Shown: positions 36,201 through 49,570 of the stretch, in pieces
Layout of the letters: every line of letters starts with the position of its first letter
Position numbering within the stretch: the stretch's first letter is position 1
Source: Crossaster papposus
Lineage: Eukaryota > Echinodermata > Asteroidea > Velatida > Solasteridae
NCBI GenBank assembly: GCA_037893245.1
Contig: JBAIAA010000664.1
Coordinates: 89,598-153,597 of the forward strand
Reading direction: 5' to 3'
Length of the DNA: 64,000 nt
The notes under the pieces: model-generated
Database searches by the model: none
Told to the model about the DNA's origin: nothing
The model's input: the letters and a program-made list of their open reading frames with translations, nothing else
Program-made: the position numbers and the translations under genes

Positions 36201-39200
36201 TCTCTCGTGTTTTGCGATTTTGTTCAGTTACCATTAATGAGATGCTATAGTAACAATTTTACAAAAGCCTTTTTCCGAGGGTGATTTTCTAAAGAAATCA
36301 CTCCCCGTACCGAATTTTTATTTTTTATTTTTTTTTTTTTTAACTCTCGACTTTTACACCATATATTGTTCCTGATCGATGGGTCCGGAAGCGGGCCACC
36401 AGGATTAAACTTTCAGGTTCTTGCGACTGAAGTTCGTACATTTTAACGCTGATGCTAACAATATATACCGGAAATAGCATGTTTATACTATAACATTGAT
36501 CAAAGTTTTTCTACAACCTTTTTCTATTAATTGAGCGGCGTTTAATAAAATTATAAAAACTCACCAAACGCGAATCTAAATTTTGGCCTTATTTTGGCCT
36601 ACACCGAAACAAATAAAACTGTTACCCTCCAAAGTCGCGCAGCTGAGATGCCACCAGACTAGCTGGTTTTGTTTTGTGTACGGTCTATTCATATTGAAAT
36701 TTATACCCTATGTGATTGCATGACTATATGTTGGACATTAATTAAACGCATACTACGAATAGCACTTGAGTTCCCTTGGGTATATTTCTGGAATTTACAT
36801 TACTCGCTCTTTACTTTTCTGTAAAAACAACTATTATAATAGGCAATACAGTATTACAATTTTATCCACAAAACTTAAACCTGTTGTTTCAACTAGACAA
36901 TTCCCGAGAAAAAAATTGTAATTTCAAACTTATTGTAAATTGCACTAAAATGCAATTTCTTTTGAAATAAACTGAAGTAAAAGCGGGTGCCTAAGCAGTA
37001 TACATCAAATAGCAAACGTTAATTTTTTTTTTTAAACAATTATGTCTATTATGACTATGACTCTTCATAAGGAATAATTTTGTGTCTTTGTTTTATTGCA
37101 GGGTGCCGCATGCCTGGAGGTGTCAATTCCCCTAAGGCATTCTGGGATGCCTTGGTACAGAGTAAAGACATGATCAGTGAGGTCCCCCCAGACAGATGGT
37201 CCTTGGAAACCTTCCATGATCCTGACCAGTCCAACCACAGCAAGATGGTGACTAAACGGTGTGGCTTCATCCACGACATTGACAAGTTTGACAACACCTT
37301 CTTCAAGATTTCACCTCGTGAGGCAAGCTCCATGGATCCCCAGCAACGCCACCTCCTTGAGGTCACCTACGAGGCTTTTGAAGACGCAGGAATCATCCCA
37401 AGCACTTTAAGAGAATCCTGCGGTGTCTACATCGGTGTTGGCGTGATGGATTATACTGTTCTGCTGCTGGATACATCAATCATCAACCCATATACACTCA
37501 CGGGTGCTGCACACTCTTCAATTGCCAACCGGATCTCCTACGCATTTGACCTCCGAGGGCCATCCTACGTTATAGATACTGCCTGTGCCTCTTCCGCGAC
37601 AGCCATGCACAATGCTTGCAACGCTATCTGGGCTGGCGAGTGTACCACTGCTGTTGCAGGTGGCTGCAACACTCTACTACTCCCCGAAACTACTGTTGGC
37701 TTCAGTGCTCTTGGCGTGCTATCACCTGAAGGGAAGTGTTGTCCATTCTCTGACACGGCCAAGGGCTTCGTAAGAGGCGAGGGATGGGGCGTCATCATCC
37801 TAAAATCGCTTGACATGGCACTGGCTGACAACGACCATATATATTCGGTCATCCGAGGAAGTGCCCTCGCAGCAAATGGTTTCAGCAAGAGTCTTACAAT
37901 GCCCTCGGCCGCCGCCCAAGAGATGGTGATGAAAATTGCTTATGCGCGATCAGGAGTTCCACTTTCTTCTGTTCAGTATGTGGAGGCCCACGGTACAGGA
38001 ACTCCTGTAGGTGATCCCATCGAAGCATGCGCTATCGGGCGTACCTTTGGTCACCTTAAGGACACCCCAGTCAAAATAGGATCTGTGAAGAGCAACTTCG
38101 GGCACAGCGAGTGTGCTGCCGGCATCACAGCTGCCATTAAAGTGGCTCTTATGTTGGAGAAGAATACGTTGGTCCCTACTATAAACTTCTCTAATGCAAA
38201 CCCAAACATTGATCTTCAAGATCTCAACCTTGAGGTCCAAACAAAACTGGAGCCATTTGACACCAACCCTGACCCTAGTAAGATAGACAAAAATGACACC
38301 TACACAATTGGCCTAAATAGCTTTGGCTTCGTTGGTGCAGTTGCTCACGTGATCTTCCAGAAGGGGCCGAAACCAGACAAAAGCATCATGCAAACGATAT
38401 CTGCTGGCTGGAAGTTTGGTGATGATAGTATAGGACGCCCAATCATCCTACCGCTCTCTGCAAAATCCGGAGAGGCTCTCAACGATCTTGCAAATAAATG
38501 GTTGGGTTTCGAGTGTGACAACGATGCCCTCAGCGTAACATCATGGCAGGCAACTCGGAGAGACCATCACTCGTACCGGATGACAGTCATTTCTAACTCT
38601 ACTGCCTCCTGTAGACAGAGCCTGGAGGGATTTCTTGCAGGTACTGGATCTGAAGCTGTTGTGACTGGCACGTCTCCTCAAGCAAAACCAAAGGTCTGCT
38701 TCGTTTTCCCTGGTCAGGGACAGCAGTGGGAGGACATGGGCCGCAAGCTCTACAGAGATGAGGTGGTTTTCAGGGACACAATCAATACCTGTGACCAGAT
38801 CTTCAAAAAGATATCCGGATGGTCCCTGCTCGAATACTGTGGCTTATTCAACGGCCATCTTATTAACACGGACATCTCTCCCTATACAACTGTAAGCAAT
38901 GCACTAAGCCAAGTAGAAGTGATCCAGCCCGCCATCATGTTCATCCAGGTGGCGTTGTATCATCTTTGGCGGCACTGGGGAGTGCAACCTGATGTTGTAG
39001 TGGGGCACAGTCTTGGTGAGATCTCTGCAGCCTATGCAAGTGGTGGTCTGACTCTAGAGGAAGCCGTGGCTATCATCTATCACCGAAGTCATGAGCAAGC
39101 CAAGCAAGAGGGAACAGGTAGAATGGCTGCCCTGCGAGCCACCAAAGAACAGGCAGAAAAGATATGCCAGGACCACCAGAATCTCTACATAGCAGCAGTC

Positions 39201-42200
39201 AATGCACCTGGTGCAATCACTCTAGCTGGTAACAGTGATGTCATAGCTACTGTTGTTGAGCAAAATCCTGGGAAGGCCAAGCAGCTCCGGGTGACGTGTG
39301 CCTTTCATACTCCAGAGATGGATCAAATCAAGGAGCCATTCACCAAGGCAATGGAAGGTGTGGTGAAGAGTGAACCTGGCAAGAGAGATGTAACCTACTA
39401 CTCCTCTGTGACAGGCGAATACTACGACGGTAGTTTCGGCACTGACTACTGGTGGAGCAACATTCGAAGTGCTGTACTCTTCCAGCCTGCAATTGAAGCT
39501 GTTCTGCAGGAGACAAAAGCAGAAGTTTTTCTAGAGATTGCAGCTTCAAATACGCTGTTGTCCTCAGTAAAGCAGATTGCCCGTGGCGTGGATCCCAAAC
39601 ACCCACCTGTCACTGTTAACTCTAGCCTGCGAGACAAAGATGATTTGCAAAGTATCCAAAGAGCAGTGGGAACTCTCTATGCAAACGGCGTTCCTTTAGA
39701 CTGGGCCACAATAACTCATAAATCAGCTGAGTGGGCACCGCTCCCAACATATGCTTGGCAACACCAGTCTTTCTGGTTGGAGACTGAGGAGAGACAGAAG
39801 CGTCGCCTCGGTTTGGATGACCGCTCTTTCAAAGGACAGAGGGGCAACCTCTCCTTGGAGATGTTCCCCTTCTTGGCTGATCATATTGTGGGCAACAGAA
39901 TCGTCTTTCCCGGAGCTGGTTACATCGAGTACATGACACAGATGGGTTTTGAAAAAACAGAAAAGCCGGCTCTGAAGAACATCAACTTCACCCGTGTCCT
40001 ACCATGGCCAGAAGATTCAGACACCAAGAAGTGCACTTTGAAACTTGGGCTGGTAAAAGATGGAGCAGGAATGCAAGTTACTTGTGAGGGAAATACACAC
40101 AGCAACGCACTGGTAGATGCGTCCAGCAGACCAGGCGTGGAAGAGTGTCTTCCCCTCAAAAAGATTAGAGAGAGATGCTCTACTGAAGTCACTGGTGAGA
40201 AGTTTTATTCCAGGCTCCAAGACGTGGGTCTCAGCTACGGGCCTGCTTTCCAGATGGTGGAGAAGATGCTCCTAGGTGATGGTGAAGCACTTGCTATACT
40301 GCATGTAGTTCCTAACAACAAGCAGAGAGTCCAAGTGGCTCATCTGGATGCAGGTTTCCAACTGGCTTTGTCTGTTGTGGGTTCAAGCAGTGCGATGTAT
40401 CTTCCAGTACACATAGATTCATTTGAGTTATCAACAGAGGCTATTCCATCAGGACAACCCATTATCGCCTACACCAACATTATCGACTGTGACAGTACGA
40501 TCCTCAAAGCAGATATCACCATGGCTTCTGAACAAGGCAAAATCTTGGCAACTGTGAAGGGCTACCAAGCGCAGAACTTCAATGGCAGCCATTCAGACGT
40601 ACCTATCGAATCATGCACCTACACTACCCAATGGCAACCAGCATCAGCCAAAACACTGCCAACATCAGTTCTGAGTGAAGTATTTGCCGAAAGCAATCTG
40701 CTTGAGGCATACGGGGATGAAATGGATGCTATTGCTCGAGCAGAAGAGGTTATTGATAAAGTTGAGGGGGTGTGCGTGTCGTACATACGAAATGCACTAA
40801 ACACAGTCCCACCCACCGAAAGGGCACAGGGTAAGAGCTACAAGAAGTACATCAACCGATTCCAAGCCATCGCTCAAAATGCTAAGAGCAAAATCATAGA
40901 CTACAAAGATATTCCTAACGTGTTGGAAAATATCATTGGACAAGTTCCCGAGTTAGACTCTGAGGTGAGCCTGATTAAAAGTCTTGGTGAGGCCTTGCCA
41001 GACACTCTCCGTGATCCACAAGTTGCAGTTCCTCTCATGTTTTGTGCTGATGGATTGGACCGCTACTTCTATGATTCACTTACCACAAGAATCTACTACA
41101 AAGCTGGAGCTGAAGCAGTTGTCAGGGCTGTCCGAGAAGCTGCTAAGCACAAGAAGGTTGTCCGAGTTTTGGAGCTTGGAGCTAGGATTGGAGGTTTGAC
41201 TCGATTCATCGTGGATCCACTGAAGGATTTCGGGACTGATAAGAAGATGGAGTATGTATTCACTGATGTGAGTGCCACCTTCTTCCAGCAAGCTCAGGGG
41301 AATCTCCAAGATTTCCCGTTCGTCCAGTACAAACAGTTTGACATTGAGAAGGAAATCAAGGACCAAGGATTTGTTCCTGGCAGCTTTGATGTTGTAGTCT
41401 GCCTGGACACCCTGCATGCAGCGGTGGATGTTCAGCGAAGCACGGCTTTCATGACTGACCTACTCTGTGCTGATGGACTCATGTTCGTCATGGAGGGAAC
41501 CAACACACACTACCTGACTGAACTATGGTTTGGGGCTATGGATGTCTGTTGGGTGTTTGATGATTTCCGAAAGGAACGTTGCTGGTTACATAAGCAGGGC
41601 TGGTTAGACACCATGGAAAAGGTTGGTCTGAAAGACATATCATCGGCTTCCTCACCAAATGAGTTCTTCCATTCTGTGTTTGTTGGAAGAAAGCCTTCAG
41701 TTTTAGAACAGGGTCAAGGAAGAATTATCCAGCAAGACAAACTCTTCATAGTCCGAAATGACAGCAACAGGTTCTCATCCGAGTTCCTTCCTCTCTACCA
41801 CGGCGAGGTCCAGATCAGCAATTTCTCCGAGGCTAAGTCTTTTGATCGAGTGTTCAGTGAGCACACTGATCCCCCAATGGAGGTGATGTACATCTACAGC
41901 GAAGAAGACTCAAAACTTCACGCTCTGTTGAAATTTTTCCAGGCAGTTGAGTCATATCCAGAAGTTGTCAAGCGTATGTGGGTTGTGACAAAGGGAGGAA
42001 ATATGGATTCATCTCTTCCGAATAGTTCTCTAGTTGTTGGCTTAACACGGGCTGTCGGCAATCAGATTCCAGGTGTGCCTATTTTCTCGGTAGATTTTGA
42101 CCCCAACAATTTGCTCACAGAAAACGTCCAGGAGATGCTCAAGCTGATGAATGACCCGGACCTTGGAGAGCGGGAGCTTGTGATCCGAAAGAAGGAGAGG

Positions 42201-44627
42201 TTAGTTCCTCGGCTTATGCATCAGAATTTGAATACTGAAAACAAAATTCAGTCTAGAAAGTGGCGTGTGGAACAAGACCTAAGTGGGCAAGCAGGTAAAG
42301 GGGCGTCCATTGATGATCTTGCCTTCCACGATGTCAATGATTTTGAAGTTTTGCCAGGCCATGTAAAGATTAAAGTCAAAGCAGCTCCTCTCAATTTCAA
42401 AGATGTCATGATGGCACTTGGTCTTCTTGAGGGATTAGAAAATGACACACACCCGTCATTTGGTCTTGAGTGTGCAGGTGTTGTAGAAGAGTTGGCATCG
42501 GAGGAACATGGCTTCAAAATTGGTGATGAAGTCATAGCATTTGGGAAAAGCTGCTTTGGTTCTCACGCAATATGTGACGCACGGTTGACTGCCTTAAAAC
42601 CAGAAAACTTCAGCTTCGTAGACAGTGCAAGTGTTGGTGTGGTTTTTGTGACTGCATACCTATGCCTGGTTGAACGAGCCAATCTCAAGAAGAACGAAAC
42701 TGTTTTGATCCATTCAGCATGTGGGGGAGTAGGTCTGGCGGCCATTCAGATTGCACAAATGATTGGAGCCAAGATCATATGCACTGTAGGTACAGAGGAG
42801 AAAAAGAAATATCTACAGAAACAGCTTGGCATTGAGATGGTCAGCGATTCAAGGTCTTCCCGTTTCTATGATGATGTTATGAAATGGACCAACGGAAGAG
42901 GTGTGGATGTCATCCTGAACTCGCTGTCTGGTAAGCTGCTTCAAACAGGCACCTCTCTGCTTGCTCCTAGTGGAAGATTTTGCGAAATCGGTAAGAGGGA
43001 CATCTTGCAGAGTTCTAATCTCCCCATGGGATTCTTCCTGGAGAACAAGGTTTTTCATTCCTGCCAAGTAGATGTCTTGATGAAGCAGCAACCGGCTATA
43101 GTTCAGAGCATCATGGAGAAGGTCATTCGTCTATTTGAAGAATCTAAGTTGAAGCCTATTTTAGCCACAGTCCATTCTATCAAAGAGCTCAAGGAAACAT
43201 TCAGGACTATGTCGAAGGGTTCTCACATCGGCAAGATTGTCTTTGAAGTACCTGAAGATTTCCAGCCAAATGAAGTGAAGCCGTCATTGAACCAGTTCAC
43301 ATCTAATGCTACCTACATAATCACGGGTGGCTTTGGGGGCATTGGACAGGCTCTCTCTAGATGGTTGTGCCAGAATGGTGCAAGGCACATTGTCCTCGTC
43401 TCACGAAGAGGGGCTCAGACAGCAGCTGCCAAGAGAACAGTGAGCTATTTAAAACGCAACAAGGTTGACCTCCACGAGTATGCACTTGATATATCTAGCA
43501 AAAACAGCGTAGCGACAATGTTGAAGAAGCTCCGAGATGACAAGCAAGTCCCTCAAATCAGAGGCATTTTTCACCTGGCCGGAGTCATTGAGGAGGAAGA
43601 TCTATCAGAGATAACATTTGATCAGATGTGTCGCATCCTTGGGGCAAAAGCAACTGGTGCAAGAATCCTCCATGAGCTGACTCAAGAGGACAAACTGGAT
43701 ATCTTCTTCATGCTGTCATCTGTCTCTACTACCTGGGGTCATCAGGCACAACCTGTCTATTGCGCCGCTAATGCCTACCTTGATGCATTGGCTGTAAAAA
43801 GACACAGCTGTGGTTTACCTGCACTTTCAGTGCAACTGGGCCCCATTAAAGGAGCTGGGTACTTGGAGGGCAAAGCAGAGACAGTGAAAATTATTGCCAT
43901 GAAGGGGAACTACCAGCTATACGTAGATGAGTTTCTTGATGTGCTTGGTCAGCTTCTGCCACGGAGGGATCTACCATGCGTATGTCTTGCGAACATGGTA
44001 TGTATCATATATAATGACAATTTCCTTCCTTTTATAATACAAATCATAATTTAAGAAATAGGATCACCAGACAAACTGACTTGTTAAAATGAAAACACTG
44101 TTGAAATTCCACTCCCACAAATTTACTTCTGTCGAGTTTCAAAAGCAGAAAGAAAAATATCAAAAGTAACCTGTTCATATCACACAGTTGATTCTGTAAT
44201 AACAAGAGTCGGCATTTTTAACATAATTGACGTAACACTTTATTTTTAAAACCTGGGTGCAATAAACGTTGATTTATTTCCATACCTTCAGGACTGGGGA
44301 GCCACACAGCAGTTCTGCCACAAGCACATGTTGAAAGTCCACCACCTAGCAGCCCACAAGTCCAAGTCCTCAAGTGGAGAAGCTCGTTGCCTTGATGCTG
44401 CCGACTTGGAAGCCAGCGTCAAGTCCAAGATGGCGGAACTTCTGTGCATGCCGGAAGAATCCATTGACGTCAGCCAGCCCATGACGAACTACGGCGTGGA
44501 CTCGCTGGTTGCCTTGGAGATGGTGAACTGGGTGACCAATCAGCTGGGAGTTACCATCTCTCAGTTGGATATTTTAGGAGGCATAACTACAGCTGCTTTG
44601 CTTAAAAAGGCTGTAGAAGCTAGTTAA
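33155..44627 (+). CDS. animal type I polyketide synthase, KS-AT-DH-(MT)-ER-KR-ACP
   Basis: Three exons: 33155-33227, 37102-43997 and 44292-44627; 2434 residues. The splice at I-G|CRMPGG rebuilds the canonical KS start. KS is about 19-450 with Cys186 (DTACASS), His321 (EAHGTGTPVGDP) and His359 (KSNFGHSE). AT is about 556-860 with Ser661 in GHSLGE. DH has His952 (ADHIVGNRIVFPG) and Asp1107 (DAGFQ). A methyltransferase-like region near 1377 has LELGARIGG in place of the usual glycine-rich motif and may be inactive. ER is about 1740-2075 (SACGGVGLAAIQ), KR from about 2095 (GGFGGIGQ, YCAAN), ACP Ser2394 (GVDSL). There is no thioesterase, so release is unexplained. Related echinoderm and fish PKSs make pigments or support biomineralisation; the product here is unknown. 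It is cytosolic, with ACP needing phosphopantetheine. The exon is more GC-rich than its flanks. Confidence 0.93.
33262..33633. mobile_element. foldback family copy 1, truncated, in PKS intron 1
   Basis: The left end 'ggttttcctggctatttt...caccaactct' matches the ends of the copies at 46363-47434 and 55952-57144. An internal palindrome 'cttatatcaatcaatttcaaac' is inverted at 33410-33431. The right part ('gatttggtttggtaaaagcgtg...ggtgaatttgaa') stops at 33633 where another foldback begins. Confidence 0.55.
33634..34818. mobile_element. 1.2 kb foldback element in PKS intron 1
   Basis: The left arm, 33634-33935 ('acaagcagtgtcacatacag'...'gtgtagacttgaaatcgag'), is matched inverted by about 34543-34818 ('cgacttgatttaaagtctacac'...'gggcactgcttgt') with moderate divergence. 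The 600-bp centre is unrelated. It is probably a non-autonomous DNA element inserted next to or into the previous foldback. Confidence 0.6.
34819..37101 (+). other. rest of PKS intron 1
   Basis: AT-rich intron sequence. A 124-codon + strand frame at 35169-35543 shows no domain, is AT-driven in composition and is not called. The intron ends at TTTTATTGCAG (acceptor 37100-37101). Confidence 0.5.
43998..44291 (+). other. PKS intron 2, before the ACP exon
   Basis: Donor ATG|GTATGT at 43998 and acceptor CTTCAG at 44286-44291, phase 0. If retained, the frame adds 18 residues and stops at 44054, giving a protein without ACP. Confidence 0.8.
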
Positions 44628-44750
44628 ACTATGGGGAAAGAAATGTCGGTACATTGTAAACTTCCATTAAATGTAGATTAGCACATTACAATATAAGATT
44701 TGTTTTCAATGTGATGGTGCTTGACAAAGTAGAAGAAGCAAACTAAGCAG

Positions 44751-44756
44751 AATAAA
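44751..44756 (+). terminator. polyadenylation signal of the PKS gene
   Basis: AATAAA 124 bases after the PKS stop codon, the first one downstream. Confidence 0.6.
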
Positions 44757-46362
44757 AACGGTTAGACCCGGTTTAGACAGCCCGCCAGGGTTGCGCTAAA
44801 CCAAATGAGTAAAGTTAGTCCGACGTCTGAAAATGGACCTATCCCTCGCTGGCGCATCGCCACGCTCTTTAAACAATCTTGTGGAATTTTGTACAATATT
44901 GTGTGTTCAAAATGTGACTGGACAACATTTTACAAGCTGTGCTGACGCGATTTTACCCATATTAAAAGCGACTAGGCGCGCTAGATGGCGAAATATCGAC
45001 TGCTAGAGTCATTGGAGCTAACCAGCTGAGCGACTTGGTAATAATTTTGTTCGGCACGACTCTGGAACGCATGTCTGAACCGAGAGTTAAACGCCTTATA
45101 GGTGTACAGATATTTATTGTCTATTTATCATAGTACAAACGACACAAATTAGCTTAATACAATGGCAAATTATGGGACAAAATCAACGACTTAAAGTTGG
45201 GATGTCCGTGCTTCAAAATCAAAATGTCGAATTTCTTTTCTGAACGAATTTTAAAGGAAGATTCTTAAATCTGTCTCTATACAAGCTGTTTGACTGCGTT
45301 TCTAAAAAGGTTACTGGGACTAGTCACAGAAACCGACTGTTTGTTTTTGTTTTTAACTCTTCAGGCAATTTGATTTTGAATGTTAAAATGGTTAAATAAA
45401 AGTTTCTTATATAGAAGTAAAGTAAAATAACACAAGAATATTTAAAACTTATATAATATTTATATATAAAACTGTAATTTCATTATGAATCACTTAATAT
45501 TACAATTTACAATTTACAATTTACAATTTACAAGTAATCACGGTACAGCTTTTTTTTTCAAGGAATACATACTTACATGTTTTAGTTTCTTAGTATTACA
45601 AGTCCATATTTCACTATTGATTTTTAACAAAAGCAAAAACAAAACACAACATTTAAAACTTATATAATATTTATATATAAAACTGTAATTGTATTTAACA
45701 GGTATTCACATGTAACCACAAAGTCAGTCTTTAAAGATAAAACTCTGCACCAGTCATCAAAACTGGCAAGGATTGCATCGCCGGATTTGATTAAAAGAGT
45801 TTAAACTATAAAGTTAAAGAACATTTAAATATTTTCAGAATGTTTCCCCCTAAAATATATCGGATTTGTTTTGGATTATTATTATTTGCTTAACAAAGAC
45901 AATTACACAGTTTGTATAACGAGTAAGTTTTGTTTATACTGAGCCGTATGTCAGACGAAAAAGGGAAACCAAGTCAGTTCAGTTTAATGAAATTTTACGT
46001 TTTATTTAATATGGGCAAAGATTTATAAAAGCTGCTGGAAATTCTAAAAATTTACAATAACACTGAGGTAACAAAATGTAGTAACCAATTTGATTTAGAA
46101 CAATGGTATTTTTTGTCTGAATCAGTTTGCACTTGAATGTTATAGAACTTCACAATTAACAATCATGTCTTGTTCTGTGTACTGATCAATTTTAATTTCA
46201 CATTTGTTGTGGCTTTTGATTGAATTACACATGTAGCTATAGCTGTTACTGTAATAAATTTTGAGGCACTGTTTTGTATTGTAAAATCGCCCTTTCGATG
46301 ATTATTTTCGTAAATTTGAAAACCCACGCTATTTTCTTTTACATCAAAAATGTTTTTAATAT
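44757..46362. other. intergenic, short repeats
   Basis: A 40-bp AT-rich sequence ('ttaaaacttatataatatttatatataaaactgtaat') occurs at about 45439-45476 and again at 45652-45690. Between them lies an ACAATTT microsatellite (45504-45532). No exon is supported. Confidence 0.5.
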
Positions 46363-47434
46363 GTTTCCCCGGCTATTTAAAAAAACAATTTACCAATTCT
46401 ATACAAAATTTCGACCTCGGGTTTAAAAAGGGTGACCAAACGTTGAAATTAAATGATTTTAGAAATGAGATGGCACTATCCCATTCAGTGACACTCCCTC
46501 TCTCTTGACTTGTTTTGGCTTAAAATGGATTTTAAGCATGATTTAGTCTTTGCCGGTTATGTCCGATTAAATTGTTGAGTGGGCGGACATAAGAGACTGA
46601 GTGACTATGGTCGGTTGGGTAATCAAATGTGATTATAAATGCGAGCAGAGGATTGTATTTGCAAATCCTCTTGATAGCAATAGCATGCTTTCGTGCCTTG
46701 CCGTGGTACTCGTCAGTTGCAAATGGGTGATTCAAAAATAATCGAGGCTGACTCGCGGTTGGGATTGGGTATACTCCAATCTGGTAAGTTTGGTTTGAGC
46801 CATATGTTTGTTAGTCGGTTTCAAAATTTTCCTAAGGAGAGCAATAGGTTGAGGGTTTGTTGTTCCAAAAATAGCTCTTGTTTTTGCTGTGGTAGTTTAG
46901 CTCTTAGTAGTTTTTCCCGAATCTTTTGGACTTTTTTAAGCAATAAATAGAGGTTTCGGAAAATGTTCCGAAAATATATGATTGCTTTTGATTATGTTCA
47001 AGTGTTAATTTATTGCTCGATGTCTGTCACCGTGGTTAATGGCTGGGCTGTTGGTGGTTGGGAAGACAAATGGAGTTCGTGTTGTTTTTTTGTTTTTTTC
47101 TCCAAATGTTAATTCGAATTTGTTGTGGCTTCCAGATATTGTTCTAGTGTTTCACTAGGGTATGGTTTTGGTCGCCATTTTGATAATGGTATAAAAGGAT
47201 GTTTTTTTTTAGTATTTGTTACGCATTCAAAATGCAGTACATGTACTTAGTCTTCGATTAAAAGTATTTATGACACTTTGGTTTTGTAGTTAGAGATCGA
47301 CGTACCTTTTGATGCCTATTGTTGGTTGACTAATGACAAAATTAGTTTGGCAAAAGCGTGTGAAATTTTCCATCGGAAATGTGATAGTTGGTGAATTTTA
47401 ATACAATTTTTGTTCTTCAAATAGCTCGGAAAAC
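46363..47434. mobile_element. foldback family copy 2
   Basis: The left end 'gtttccccggctatttaaa' and 'caatttaccaattct' match, inverted, the right end 'gatagttggtgaatttt...atagctcggaaaac'. The subterminal 'agtttggcaaaagcgtgtga' is shared with the copies at 33.5 and 57.0 kb. The centre is unique DNA without a recognised frame. Confidence 0.55.
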
Positions 47435-47469
47435 CTATATTCCTGATGCCTGTAGGAAATATCCGTGCC

Positions 47470-47548
47470 CTCGCCCCCCCCCCCCCCCCCCCCCTCCCAC
47501 CCCCCCCCCCCTCCCACCCCCCTCCCCCTCCCCCTCCCCCTCCCCAAT
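47470..47548. repeat. C-rich low-complexity tract
   Basis: Runs of C broken by T and A directly after the foldback end. Proline- and glycine-rich frames here are artefacts. Confidence 0.8.
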
Positions 47549-48249
47549 CTAGTATTAACGAGGCTTCGCGGCAGTGTCGTATTCACGGCCTTAAATCATG
47601 GGCCTTAAATAATGTTTTTTACATTTTATTTTACGTCAGTTTAAATAGCTTTCGCGGCCCAGATAACACAAAAATCAGTCCTAAAATACACATGATCGAA
47701 ACTCCATTAATGCAGCATACAAAATGGAAAAATGAATTTCCTTGTGTCTAATTTAAGATGATTTTTCAGCAATGTTATGACTATAGTGGGTGGATGTAAA
47801 TTATGTGTCTGTTTAGTAAATTGTGCGGTTCACGCCTCCGCCAAATTGAATTGGAGGAACTCTCCATCTAGTCAAAATTTTACATCAATGCAGGTAAACA
47901 TACAACCGATCCGCATACCACCACTGTCGTTAAATAGTAATATGACGTCATCGTCCATCGTTTCTCGGGACGCAGACAAAGCTGAAGCTCGAGATTTGGA
48001 AACAAGAAGAAGAAATTTGATTCTTTAATGCAGTTGGATTTAGTACGCTTAACTCTTCGCCAACTCAGGTAAACGAAAACAGCAAATTTTCGCATTCGTT
48101 TACTTTCCGTTTTAAAATACTTTTTTTCCCCAGGGCTAAAACTACATATTATACCAAATCAATTGTTAGCCTTTTTGCCGACCGGCAGAGTCTAAACACA
48201 TCATGTCTTTTAAAAGTACTACAGGGCATTTAGTGGCATAGTGGTAGAC
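47549..48249. other. intergenic, nothing recognised
   Basis: No supportable exon on either strand before the 21-bp array begins. Confidence 0.3.
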
Positions 48250-49570
48250 AACTCGTAGACAACCCAGTAGAGTGACATCTATCCCTAGAGTGACATCCAT
48301 TCCCAGTAGAGTGACATCTATCCCCAGTAGAGTGACATCTATCTCCAGTAGAGTGAAATCCATCCCCAGTAGAGTCGACATTCATCCCCAGTAGAGTGGC
48401 ATCCATCCCCAGTAGAGTGGCATCCATCCCCAGTAGAGTGGCATCCATTCCCAGTAGATTGACATCCCTCCCCAGTAGAGTGACATCTATCCCCAGTAGC
48501 GTGAAATCCATCCCCAGTAGACTGACATCCATCTCAAGTACAGTGACCTCTATCCCCAGTAGAGTGACATCCATCCCCAGTAGAGTGACATCCATCCCCA
48601 GTAGAGTGACATCTATCCCTAGAGTGACATCCATCCCCAGTAGAGTGACATCCATCCCCAGTAGAGTGACACCCATTCCCAGTAGAGTGACATCTATCCC
48701 TACAGTGACATCCATTCCCAGTAGAGTGACATCCATTCTCAGTAGAGTGAAATCCATCCCCAGTAGAGTCGACATCCATCCCCAATAGAGTGGCATCCAT
48801 TCCCAGTAGAGTGACATCCATCCCCAGTAGAGTGACATCCATTCCCAGTAGAGTGACATCTATCCCCAGTAGAGTGACATCCATCCCCAGTAGAGTGACA
48901 TCCATCCCCAGTAGAGTGACACCCATCCCCAGTAGAGTGACATCCATCCCTAGTATTGTGACATCCATCCCCAGTAGAGTGACATCCATTCCCAGTAGAG
49001 TGGCATCCATTCCCAGTAGAGTGACTCCATCCCCAGTAGAGTGACATCCATCCCCAGTAGAGTGACATCCATCCCCAGTAGAGTGACATCTATCCCCAGT
49101 AGAGTGACATCCATCCCCAGTAGAGTGACATTCATTTCCAGTAGAGTGACATCTATCCCCAGTAGAGTGACATCTATCCCCAGTAGAGTGGCATCCATTC
49201 CCAGTAGAGTGGCATCCATTCCCAGTAGAGTGACATCTATCCCCAGTAGAATGACATCCATCCCCAGTAGAGTGACATCCATTCCCAGTAGTGACATATA
49301 TCCACAGTAGAGTGACATCTATCCCCAGTAGAGTGAAATCCACCCCCAGTAGAGTGACATCCATTCCCAGTAGAGTGACAACCATTCCTAGTAGAGTGAC
49401 ACATCCATCCCCAGTTGAGTGACATCCATCCCCATTACAGTGACATATCTCCAGTAGAGTGACAACCATCCCCAGTAGATTGACATCCAGCCCTGAGTAG
49501 AGTGACATTCATCCCGAGTAGAGTGAAATCCATCCCCAGTAGAGTGACATCCACCCCCCCGCCCCTCCCC
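48250..49570. repeat. 21-bp minisatellite, about 60 units
   Basis: The unit is close to CCCAGTAGAGTGACATCCATC. Variants change CATCCATC to CATCTATC, or GTGACA to GTGGCA or GTGAAA, and a few units lose 6 bases. Because 21 is a multiple of three and the unit lacks stops in several frames, long frames (up to 324 codons on the minus strand, MDVTLLG-like) run through it. They are not genes. Confidence 0.92.

Noticed and set aside
44001..44054. PKS frame continuing past 43997 as the true C-terminus
   Set aside because: It lacks an ACP and runs into intron-like AT-rich sequence. The consensus donor at 43998 and acceptor at 44291 join in phase to a clear ACP exon.
48534..49508. 324-codon minus-strand frame with MDVTLLGMDVTLLG repeats (and 130-209 codon frames in other phases)
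   Set aside because: It is the translation of a 21-bp tandem repeat. Several frames and both strands stay open at once, as expected when the period is a multiple of three.
48250..49570. CRISPR-like array
   Set aside because: No spacers; units are contiguous tandem repeats in an animal genome.
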